Source of the DNA: JBDKGH01 sp039798265
GTDB lineage: Bacteria; Bacteroidota; Bacteroidia; Flavobacteriales_D; Sanyastnellaceae
Assembly: GCA_039798265.1 (NCBI GenBank)
Contig: JBDKGH010000055.1
Span: 1-28,389, forward strand
DNA length: 28,389 nt
Reading direction: 5' to 3'
Below the pieces are notes generated by a model. It had not been told where the DNA came from and made no database searches. It saw nothing but the letters and a program-made list of their open reading frames with translations. Positions 1 to 7,558 of the stretch are shown piece after piece. Every line of letters begins with the position of its first letter. Position 1 is the stretch's first letter. A program made the translations under genes and the position numbers.

Positions 1-1175
1 CGACCTTTCTCAGCAGACATATCTGCGTTAGTAGCTAAACCAGCAGCGTTGTTTGGGTTAGTAGAAGCCCACCATTCCCATGGAGCTGAGTCAGCTTCAG
101 AACCTGCAGGGCGAACCAATGGGAACAAACCATGGTAACTGTTGTTGTTTAAGTTAGCAGCTGCAGTGTAAGCCGCAGTTGGAGCCCAGTCTTCAGCCAA
201 TTGGAATACGTCGTTGTTAGCGAATAAGTTCAATTGAGCTTGAACATCATAAGAACCACTTACTTCAACAACTGGCAAATTCAATACAGGAACAATTACG
301 GTTCCGGTGGTGTACGGTGCAAAAGGGTCAGAAGGAACTTGGAAAGAAATCATTGGATTGTCGGTTTCGTCAACCCAAGAAATATCACCACAAGCACCGC
401 CCATATTGATAGCGATGTTGAAGTCTGATGAGTAACCAACGTGGTTTGGATAGCACAAAGTGTCGTTATCCAAAGGGTTGATACCATAGGTAGTTGCATC
501 TGGATCACCGTTTACGAAATCCAATACCATAGGAGTTGGAACACCGTTCACGTCGCGGATAAATTTCGCGATAACGATATCAGAATACACATCGATGGTT
601 GAAGAAGCAAAGGTGATATAACCACCAGTACCTTGACCCCAAAGAGCGATTTTGTCGCCATCAACACCGTAAGGGTTGTTGTTTTCCGCAATTGAACGAC
701 GGAAGAAACGAACAGCAGTGCGACTATCTTGAACACCACGGTAAGCCGCGTTGATCAAAGTGTAAACACGCTCATCTTGAGTAGAAGCGATTGGGTTCCA
801 TCCGAGACGGTAATCGCAAGAAGCTACCACATAACCCATTTTAGCGAAACGAGTGCAGATTTCTACAGCAGCAGAGTCTGTGCGAAGACCTGTTGGAGAA
901 CCGTTTTGTGGGTGAGGTAAAAAGTTACCTGTGTGGAAATAAAGAATCAACGGACGCTCTGTTTCAGTGTCACCCGCTGGTTCGTAGATGTCGCACAACA
1001 AGCTTTGAGGGATCGCCTGACCAACTTGTGAGTATGCGATTACGGTTGCGTTCATTCCATAACTTACATCAGTTGTAACAGTTACTTCATCGAACACTTC
1101 GGAAAGATAACGTTGGGCATAGGAAACATTCCAGCTCAACGCCAATAGAGTAAATAGTGTAAAGACTCTTTTCAT
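1..1175 (-). CDS. Secreted alpha/beta-hydrolase-like protein, 3' end beyond window
   Basis: The reading frame is open from an ATG at 1175 to the left edge (391 residues seen, no stop). Residues 1-20 form a Sec signal peptide (MKRVFTLFTLLALSWNVSYA, cleavage before Gln21), so it is exported. The fold reads as a carboxylesterase/lipase-type alpha/beta hydrolase: an oxyanion-hole-like segment LILYFHTGNF at about 76-85, a strand GYVVASCDYRLGW near 114-126, and a nucleophile-elbow-like WGQGTGGY at 179-186. In a normal esterase the elbow is GxSxG; here the nucleophile position (residue 182) is Gly, so esterase activity is doubtful. The gene follows the TonB-dependent receptor by 32 bases, suggesting co-transcription. 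The missing C-terminus probably holds a T9SS sorting domain, which is inference only. Codon use is strongly biased (about 26 of 30 Asn codons are AAC by hand count), as expected for high expression. Substrate unknown. Confidence 0.8.
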   Translation of the reverse strand, partial: MKRVFTLFTLLALSWNVSYAQRYLSEVFDEVTVTTDVSYGMNATVIAYSQVGQAIPQSLLCDIYEPAGDTETERPLILYFHTGNFLPHPQNGSPTGLRTDSAAVEICTRFAKMGYVVASCDYRLGWNPIASTQDERVYTLINAAYRGVQDSRTAVRFFRRSIAENNNPYGVDGDKIALWGQGTGGYITFASSTIDVYSDIVIAKFIRDVNGVPTPMVLDFVNGDPDATTYGINPLDNDTLCYPNHVGYSSDFNIAINMGGACGDISWVDETDNPMISFQVPSDPFAPYTTGTVIVPVLNLPVVEVSGSYDVQAQLNLFANNDVFQLAEDWAPTAAYTAAANLNNNSYHGLFPLVRPAGSEADSAPWEWWASTNPNNAAGLATNADMSAEKG

Positions 1176-1207
1176 AGTTGTTGTGTTATTCGTGGTTATT
1201 AAGGTAC

Positions 1208-4006
1208 TTAGTTAGCAAGATCATACAGGATACTAATGTAGGCTAATCTTCCGATTCTCGGCCCACCATAGGTCTGAATTTGTTTATTATTTAATGCGTT
1301 AGAGGCTCCCAACTTGAATGTGGTATGCTCTTTCTTTAAGTTATAGCTAATCATGGCATCCAACAAATCATAGGTGGGCACCATTCCTGTGAATTGAGGA
1401 CTTCCTTCGAACAAGAAGCCTTCTACCCACTTGTAATTTACGCTATAGCCCCATGAATTGCCTGTAGCCTCGCTCTTCATCCAGTCGCGGGCACTTATGC
1501 CGATGTTGAACTTATTCTTCGGCGTATTGAAGGCCGGAATAATCGGATCATCTTCTACCGTTTTCACAATCTTGTTAAACGAGTAATTGGCATTCAGGGT
1601 ATGTTCTTTATAGAAGTAATAGTTTACACCAATGTTCAAGCCTTGCGTGCGCACTTTATTTTTTGAGTTGGCCGCGTAGCGATACACTTGGAAGGGTTGA
1701 GAAAAATCGAGGGTGGAACCAAACTCTCCATCGATTCCGATGTTGAAACCAATAAAGTTCGTATACTCACTATAATAAGCACCCGCATCTACATATACTT
1801 TTTCATGCAATGTACCGCGGTAACCAAATTCTAGTGTTCGCACACGCTCGGGTTTAATGGGATCAATATTGAAGTAAACGATGGTGTCCGGGTTGGTGGT
1901 GTTTCTCCAATTGCCAAAGCTTTCAATCGTTACCAATGAATCTACCCCGTTGAGGTTTCCGCTCAAAATGGCGGGACCCACATTTAAGTACAAGTATTGA
2001 TCACTCAATGTTGGGTTACGCAAAGCGGAAGAGAACGAAGCGCGCAAATAATGCTTTGGTTTCGGCTGGTACACAAGCGATAATGCGGGAGAAAAAACAG
2101 CATCAAAATTTTGATTTTTATCCATTCGGATGGTACCGTTGGCAATCAATTTATCCTCTGCAAATTTCCTTGAAGCACCATAATAGACACCAAATTCATT
2201 ATTGGTGATACGTGCCGTAGTATCGGAAAAAATAGTACCATCAGTCATTGGGCGATAGTAGCGAACATTACCACCAAAGCGATGAGTAATGAAAAACTTA
2301 TCTTCTAACTGATACTCTCCTTGCGAATGAAACAGAGCAGATCGATCATAGAATTTTGTTCCGCCCTCACCTTCATTATTTTTCTTAGAAGTAATGCGGT
2401 TGAAAGCCTCATTAAACGCATCGGAACCCGGCTCATAAAAACCGGTTTCAGAAATAGAAGGTATGCCTGCATTTCCGTTGTTGGTCCAATACTGAACCAG
2501 TTGATGCCAATACACCAATGAATCATAATACTGCTGATTCCATTGGTTCAGCGCATCATAATCGAATGTTATTCCGTTAGGCCCAAACACCAATTCAGGA
2601 TAGCCTGTTCCATCAATGCGTGGATTGATGCGTTGATCCCAATATTTTTTATACACCTTCGCCCAGTCTTCATCGCTTCTTGCTTCCTCTTGCATTCTTA
2701 AAGCTGTGAAATAGGGATCGTAACTATTACCGGAATCTTCGGCAGTACCATACATGCGTATGAAGTACTTGTCCTTTTTGCGAAGCTCTACTTTTCCTTG
2801 GTAAAAAATAATATCTCTAAGGCTGAAACGATTATCGCCTTGATAAACGGTAGTTCCTGTTCCCACATTACCACCTACGATGAGCTCTGGCGAAGCACCT
2901 TCTAACTCTGGTTTCAAGCGCAAGTGCATCGCGGCGTTGGCCTTCAGGTTTTTGGTATCGTAATCAACAATATCTGTCTCGCGATAGCCATTTCTGAAAA
3001 AATTACCTAAGCCTCGTGTTGTCCACGGCGGCGAACCAGAAAAGTCATTAGCAGGAAAATATTCATCACCGTAAATATTAACGGCATCAAATCCTCCCGG
3101 ATTATCGGTACCGTAATCGGTGTTATAGACGGGAGAATAATTCGTCGCTTCCCAATCGTTGGCGCGCATGTAATACACGTTCAGTTTATAAGCGATAAAC
3201 TCTTGCTCCTTTTTGTTTTTAAATTTTTGCGCCCAACGAATGCTAGGCTCTACCAATCCTCTCTCACCTACTCTCAATTGAGCACTCAATCCATCAAACA
3301 CAAATGGATTTTTTGTTTCCATGCTCACCACTCCGTTAAACGCCCCAGGCCCAAAAAAGGCACTTGACGCTCCTTGCACTATTTCAACAGCCTTTACATC
3401 CAGATCGGGTGCACCGAGAAAATTCCCCAAAGAGAAGTTTAAACCCGGCGATTGATTATCTACACCATCTATGACTTGCAAGGTGCGAACAGGTGACGTA
3501 GAATTAAATCCTCGTGTATTGATAATTCGGAATCCCAGCGAAGCCGTGGTGAGGTCCACTCCTTTCAACGCTCCGAGGCCTTCATAAAAATTACCCGAAG
3601 GTGTCTGTTTGATGGCGATCAGATCCATGCTCTCCACCGTAAGTGGGGCTTGCTTTTGTTTGTTGGTGATACGATCGGTAACAATTTCCACCATACCAAT
3701 CTCGCCCGAAGCCTCAGCTAATTCAATTACAATGCGAGAAGCGGCAGAGGTTACTTGCACCTTTTGGTCAGCGTAACCAATGTACTTCACCACTAGGGTA
3801 ACAGGTAATTTAGAAACGGTTAAAGAAAATTCGCCAGCAAAATCGGTGATCATACCATTAGCTGTGCCCTCTTCACTTACTGAAGCAGAGAACAAAGGCT
3901 CTTTGGTTGATTTGTCCACCACCTTTCCCCGAATAGTTTGTGCATACAAATGCGATGTGCACAATAAGCCACAAAATGCGAGTACTAACGAGCGGAAAAA
4001 ATGCAT
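1208..4006 (-). CDS. TonB-dependent outer-membrane receptor with carboxypeptidase-regulatory-like domain
   Basis: This is a 932-residue outer-membrane transporter that takes up a large or scarce substrate using TonB energy. Residues 1-22 are a signal peptide ending LYA before QT. Residues about 24-100 form a CarboxypepD_reg-like beta-sandwich (begins IRGKVVDKSTKEPL, contains DFAGEFSL), a common N-terminal extension of Bacteroidota receptors. The plug lies at about 120-235, with NTRGFNSTSPVRTLQVIDGVD and VEIVQGASSAFFGPGAFNGVV as typical plug motifs. The remainder is a beta-barrel rich in aromatic and Asn/Tyr strands, ending in a strand RLAYISILYDL. No SusD partner is visible, so it is not an obvious glycan SusCD pair. 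It is probably the first gene of an operon with the secreted hydrolase-like gene downstream. The substrate cannot be read from the sequence. Confidence 0.93.
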   Translation of the reverse strand: MHFFRSLVLAFCGLLCTSHLYAQTIRGKVVDKSTKEPLFSASVSEEGTANGMITDFAGEFSLTVSKLPVTLVVKYIGYADQKVQVTSAASRIVIELAEASGEIGMVEIVTDRITNKQKQAPLTVESMDLIAIKQTPSGNFYEGLGALKGVDLTTASLGFRIINTRGFNSTSPVRTLQVIDGVDNQSPGLNFSLGNFLGAPDLDVKAVEIVQGASSAFFGPGAFNGVVSMETKNPFVFDGLSAQLRVGERGLVEPSIRWAQKFKNKKEQEFIAYKLNVYYMRANDWEATNYSPVYNTDYGTDNPGGFDAVNIYGDEYFPANDFSGSPPWTTRGLGNFFRNGYRETDIVDYDTKNLKANAAMHLRLKPELEGASPELIVGGNVGTGTTVYQGDNRFSLRDIIFYQGKVELRKKDKYFIRMYGTAEDSGNSYDPYFTALRMQEEARSDEDWAKVYKKYWDQRINPRIDGTGYPELVFGPNGITFDYDALNQWNQQYYDSLVYWHQLVQYWTNNGNAGIPSISETGFYEPGSDAFNEAFNRITSKKNNEGEGGTKFYDRSALFHSQGEYQLEDKFFITHRFGGNVRYYRPMTDGTIFSDTTARITNNEFGVYYGASRKFAEDKLIANGTIRMDKNQNFDAVFSPALSLVYQPKPKHYLRASFSSALRNPTLSDQYLYLNVGPAILSGNLNGVDSLVTIESFGNWRNTTNPDTIVYFNIDPIKPERVRTLEFGYRGTLHEKVYVDAGAYYSEYTNFIGFNIGIDGEFGSTLDFSQPFQVYRYAANSKNKVRTQGLNIGVNYYFYKEHTLNANYSFNKIVKTVEDDPIIPAFNTPKNKFNIGISARDWMKSEATGNSWGYSVNYKWVEGFLFEGSPQFTGMVPTYDLLDAMISYNLKKEHTTFKLGASNALNNKQIQTYGGPRIGRLAYISILYDLAN

Positions 4007-4039
4007 AGTTCGGGTCTCGGTTAAAAAAAGGTTGGTAAG

Positions 4040-4047
4040 CGAAGATA
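4040..4047 (-). promoter_or_regulatory. Putative -7 box of the TonB-receptor gene
   Basis: The minus strand reads TATCTTCG, one base from the Bacteroidota -7 consensus TAnnTTTG, 33 bases before the receptor ATG. No convincing -33 TTG element is seen at the expected spacing. The rest of the 119-base gap after the E1 stop holds nothing else I can name. Confidence 0.4.
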
Positions 4048-4125
4048 AAAAATTATGCTTACATAACTAATCACCTTCGATCAGCCGAAAATACAGGATT
4101 CTCCTTCACCGAAAAAACAAACTTA

Positions 4126-6534
4126 TCAATAACCTAATGCGGGAAATTTGCTCGGATTGGTCTCGTGCATGATTTCATAAACGGTGTCGAAAATATCTTC
4201 AACACTGGGTTTGCTGAAATAGTCGCCATCGGTGCCATACGCTGGCAAATGTGCCTTCGCGCTCAGCGTTTTAGGATCGCTATCCAAATAACGGAAGGCA
4301 CCTTGTCGATTCACGATCTCATCGAGGAGATAAGCCGAAGCGCCACCGGGCACATCTTCATCGACAATCAAAAGTCGGTTTGTTTTTTTCACTGAAGAAG
4401 CACAAATACCCTGATGATCGAATGGCAATAAGGTGCGCGCATCGACTAATTCAACAGAAATTCCGACTTCGCGCAATTGTGCCGCCGCTTGTGTGCAGAT
4501 ATTGAAAGTAGATCCGTATGATACGAGTGTAATATCTTCTCCTTGCTCCACCACTTCTGGAACACCGAGAGGAACAGTGTATTGACCAAGGTTCGTTGGC
4601 TTTTGCTCTTTAGAGCGATAACCATTTAAGCACTCCACCACAATGGCTGGCTCATCGCTTTGCAACAAGGTGTTATACATACCGGCCGCTTGAGCCATGT
4701 TGCGAGGCACGCATACGCGCATACCACGCACACTATTGATGATGGCACCCATTGGACTTCCGCTATGCCAAATACCTTCCAAGCGGTGACCGCGGGTAGA
4801 TATAATCGCCGGAGCTTTTTGACCACCGGCAGTTCGGTATTGAACGGTTGCCAAATCGTCGCGCATAATTTGAAGCGCGTAGAAAATATAATCGAGGTAT
4901 TGGATTTCGGCTACAGGTCGCAAGCCGCGCATGGACATACCGATTGCTTGACCTAAAATGGTCGCTTCACGAATGCCGCTATCGCTTACACGAAGTTCAC
5001 CGTATTTTTCTTGAAGTCCTTCACATGTTTGATTGACACCACCAATTTTCCCTACATCTTCTCCGAAGATTAATATTTCTGGGTGTTCCGCTAACTTCAT
5101 GTCCCAAAAGTCACGAAGAATAATGCGTCCGTCAATCATTTCAGCATTGGCATCGTAAGTAGCAGGCACCTCATTAATTTGCAAAGCATTTTGAGTTGAC
5201 TGACTATACAAATGTGAGCTGTACCTTTTTTCACAACGAATTTGCAGGACTTTTAACCATCCGGCTAATGCCAACGCTTCCGAGTTATTTTTCCCTCTTA
5301 CCAAACGCAATGAACGCTTACAAGCAGAGATGATATCTTTTCGAATAGCGTCTTTTGTTTTTGCCAATTCGTTTGCCCAATCAGCAATTTGACTTTCGCC
5401 GGAGCTAGCAGCCAATGTTTGCAGCATTTCTACAGCATCTTTCACATCAGTGTCAATATCGCTGCGGAAGGCTGACCACGCTTCTTTTTGTTCTTGACGT
5501 ACAAAATTGCGCGCGTCTTCTTGAATTTGATCTAACTCCTTTTCACTTGCCGCACCATCCATTACGATGAGCTTTCGGAACTGAACAAGGCAATCAAACT
5601 CCTTGTACCACTCGAGAAGTTCTTTGGTTTTATAACGCTCGTGTGATCCGCTGGTGCTGTGGCCTTGTGGTTGAGAAAGTTCTTCCACGTGCACGAGCAC
5701 TGGAATATGATGTTCGCGTGAGTAACTCACGGCTTTCTCATAGGTCATCATGAGCTCAGGATAATTCCAACCCTTTGCTTTGAATATTTTGATACCGTTT
5801 GTAGTGGTGGTTTTTTCGAAACCTTTTAATGCTTCAGAAATACTTTCTTTTACTGTTTGAAGACGCTTTGGCACAGAGATGCCCCAACCGTTGTCCCAAA
5901 CGGACATGCACATGGGCACTCCTAGCACAGCAGCGGCATTCATCGTTTCCCAGAACAAACCTTCAGAAGTACTGGAGTCGCCAATGGTTCCAAAAGCCAC
6001 TTCATTTCCTCCGTTAGAAAAGCTTGTCCAATCTTTCAAACCGGGGTTTTCACGAAACACTTTTGACGCTTGAGCCAAACCTAACAAACGAGGCATTTGG
6101 CCTGCCGTAGGAGAAATATCGCTAGATGAGTTTTTTGATTCCATCACGTTTTTCCAAGAACCATCATCGTTCAAGGTACGTGTAGCATAGTGTCCCCCCA
6201 TTTGACGGCCACCACTGGTAGGTTCTTGCTCTACATCTGTGTGCGCATAAAGAGCAGCGAAGTATTGACGCACGGTCAATTCTCCGATCGCCATCATAAA
6301 CGTTTGATCGCGGTAGTAACCCGAACGCCAGTCGCCGTTTTTGAAGAAACGAGCCATGGCAATTTGAGCCAATTCTTTTCCGTCACCAAAGATTCCAAAT
6401 TTTGCTTTGCCCGTAAGTACTTCCTTACGACCAAGCAACGAAGCTTCGCGGCTGATACAAGCCAATTTGAAATCGTCAATAAGACGCTGACGGATTTTTT
6501 CTTCCGTTAGGATATAATCGGGGGTTTTGGACAT
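4126..6534 (-). CDS. Fused E1 alpha/beta component of a 2-oxoacid (branched-chain type) dehydrogenase
   Basis: This 802-residue thiamine-diphosphate enzyme carries out the decarboxylating first step of a 2-oxoacid dehydrogenase complex. The E1-alpha half is residues 1-about 320: a GGRQMGGHYA substrate-channel motif near 108-117 and a ThDP/Mg motif GDSSTSEG at 185-192 ending in DNGW at 214-217. A helical linker (about 320-460) joins it to the E1-beta half, which has GEDVGKIGGVNQT from 491, SDSGIREATILGQAIG near 517-532 and a C-terminal transketolase-like domain. Separate alpha and beta chains are usual in many bacteria; the single-chain form is common in Bacteroidota. I favour 2-oxoisovalerate over pyruvate as substrate because the closest relatives I recall carry that label, but specificity is not settled by sequence. 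No E2 or E3 gene is in the window. The gene starts 40 bases after psuG and has its own promoter-like box. Confidence 0.92.
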   Translation of the reverse strand: MSKTPDYILTEEKIRQRLIDDFKLACISREASLLGRKEVLTGKAKFGIFGDGKELAQIAMARFFKNGDWRSGYYRDQTFMMAIGELTVRQYFAALYAHTDVEQEPTSGGRQMGGHYATRTLNDDGSWKNVMESKNSSSDISPTAGQMPRLLGLAQASKVFRENPGLKDWTSFSNGGNEVAFGTIGDSSTSEGLFWETMNAAAVLGVPMCMSVWDNGWGISVPKRLQTVKESISEALKGFEKTTTTNGIKIFKAKGWNYPELMMTYEKAVSYSREHHIPVLVHVEELSQPQGHSTSGSHERYKTKELLEWYKEFDCLVQFRKLIVMDGAASEKELDQIQEDARNFVRQEQKEAWSAFRSDIDTDVKDAVEMLQTLAASSGESQIADWANELAKTKDAIRKDIISACKRSLRLVRGKNNSEALALAGWLKVLQIRCEKRYSSHLYSQSTQNALQINEVPATYDANAEMIDGRIILRDFWDMKLAEHPEILIFGEDVGKIGGVNQTCEGLQEKYGELRVSDSGIREATILGQAIGMSMRGLRPVAEIQYLDYIFYALQIMRDDLATVQYRTAGGQKAPAIISTRGHRLEGIWHSGSPMGAIINSVRGMRVCVPRNMAQAAGMYNTLLQSDEPAIVVECLNGYRSKEQKPTNLGQYTVPLGVPEVVEQGEDITLVSYGSTFNICTQAAAQLREVGISVELVDARTLLPFDHQGICASSVKKTNRLLIVDEDVPGGASAYLLDEIVNRQGAFRYLDSDPKTLSAKAHLPAYGTDGDYFSKPSVEDIFDTVYEIMHETNPSKFPALGY

Positions 6535-6539
6535 AGGTG

Positions 6540-6547
6540 CAAAGATA
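6540..6547 (-). promoter_or_regulatory. Putative -7 box of the E1 gene, very close to the start codon
   Basis: The minus strand reads TATCTTTG, a full match to TAnnTTTG, followed by CACCT and then the ATG at 6534. With transcription starting a few bases after the box, the mRNA would be leaderless or nearly so. A TTG lies 15 bases upstream, shorter than the usual spacing. Confidence 0.45.
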
Positions 6548-6574
6548 AGATTTTGGCCCTTTCAATGAACAGGA

Positions 6575-7489
6575 TTAGATACGACTAAATGCTACTGCAA
6601 TGGCGGAACCTATGCGCGCATTATTTAGCACTAGAGCAATATTAGAAGCCAAGCTTTTACCATCGGTAAGTTCCTTTACTCGGCCTAACAAAAATGGGGT
6701 AACATCCTTACCGGTTATTTTTTTCTCTAACGATTCAGCTATTGCCACTTGAATAATGGCCTCCATTTCGTGGGCAGGAAAATCATACTCCACCGGAAGA
6801 GGATTGGCGATTAATATCCCGCCTGCTAGTCCCAAATCCCATTTAACCTTCATCGCCTTCGCGACTACTTCTGCATTATCCGCTTTCATATCCACCCTCA
6901 ATCCGCTAGTTCGCGAGTAAAAAGCGGGGAAATCATCTGTTTGATAACCGATCACTGGTACCCCTTGTGTTTCTAGGTATTCCAATGTTTTAGGCAAATC
7001 GAGAATGGCCTTTGCTCCGGCGCAAACCACAGCTACGGAGGTTTGTGCCAATTCCATGAGATCGGCAGAAACATCAAATGTCGTTTCAGCTCCGCGGTGC
7101 ACACCGCCTATACCTCCAGTAACAAAAACACGAATGCCTGCCTGCTCGGCAATCCACATGGTAGAGGCCACGGTAGTGCCACCATTCTTTTGTTCAGCTA
7201 TAAGCAAAGGAATATCTCTCCTACTCACTTTGGCCACGCCCTTTGCCTGAGCCAGCGCATCAAGTTCTGCTTCACCCAGACCAACTTTTATTCGTCCATC
7301 TACAATTGCAATGGTAGCAGGAATTGCTCCACTATTGCGCACTTCAGCTTCTACACTTTTAGCAGTGGCTAAGTTTTCGGGGTAAGGCATTCCGTGGGTA
7401 ATGATGGTAGACTCGAGAGCAACCACCGGCATTCCCTTATCCAATGCAGCCTTCACCTCAGGCAGTATATCAAAATAGGTTAAAACCAT
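6575..7489 (-). CDS. psuG: Pseudouridine-5'-phosphate glycosidase
   Basis: The 304-residue protein matches the PsuG/IndA family along its whole usual length. PsuG reversibly splits pseudouridine 5'-phosphate into uracil and ribose 5-phosphate in the cytoplasm, salvaging pseudouridine released from RNA. Visible family segments are VVALESTIITHGMPYP near 22-37, a Gly-rich FVTGGIGGVHRGAE near 122-135, and CAGAKAILDLPKTLEYLE near 156-173. Lys160, Asp143 and Lys87 are spaced as I recall for the catalytic Lys166, Asp149 and Lys93 of E. coli PsuG, so the enzyme looks intact. The partner kinase PsuK, often adjacent or fused, is not in the window. The gene is divergent from the ABC exporter (69-base gap). 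The E1 gene follows by 40 bases and may be partly read through from here. Confidence 0.95.
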   Translation of the reverse strand: MVLTYFDILPEVKAALDKGMPVVALESTIITHGMPYPENLATAKSVEAEVRNSGAIPATIAIVDGRIKVGLGEAELDALAQAKGVAKVSRRDIPLLIAEQKNGGTTVASTMWIAEQAGIRVFVTGGIGGVHRGAETTFDVSADLMELAQTSVAVVCAGAKAILDLPKTLEYLETQGVPVIGYQTDDFPAFYSRTSGLRVDMKADNAEVVAKAMKVKWDLGLAGGILIANPLPVEYDFPAHEMEAIIQVAIAESLEKKITGKDVTPFLLGRVKELTDGKSLASNIALVLNNARIGSAIAVAFSRI

Positions 7490-7518
7490 TTTCTTCGTTT
7501 GTAAATATTGATCAGGCG

Positions 7519-7526
7519 CAAGTATA
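7519..7526 (-). promoter_or_regulatory. Putative -7 box of psuG
   Basis: The minus strand reads TATACTTG, one base off TAnnTTTG, 29 bases before the psuG ATG and inside the 69-base divergent gap shared with the ABC exporter gene. Confidence 0.35.
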
Positions 7527-7543
7527 AAGAAATACTGTCGCCG

Positions 7544-7551
7544 TAAGTTTG
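7544..7551 (+). promoter_or_regulatory. Putative -7 box of the ABC exporter gene
   Basis: TAAGTTTG matches TAnnTTTG fully and ends 7 bases before the ATG at 7559. The transcript would have almost no leader. No -33 element is recognisable. Confidence 0.4.
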
Positions 7552-7558
7552 TGGCGAA

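Noticed and set aside
3780..4070. 96-codon plus-strand open frame over the receptor gene start
   Set aside because: It is antisense to a well-supported signal peptide and N-terminal domain, and its translation resembles no family I know.
4085..4125. Possible terminator after the E1 gene (AGGA GAA TCCT hairpin)
   Set aside because: The stem is only four pairs and no T run follows it on the minus strand.
4660..4956. 98-codon plus-strand open frame inside the E1 gene
   Set aside because: Antisense shadow of the conserved E1-beta region, no recognisable domain.
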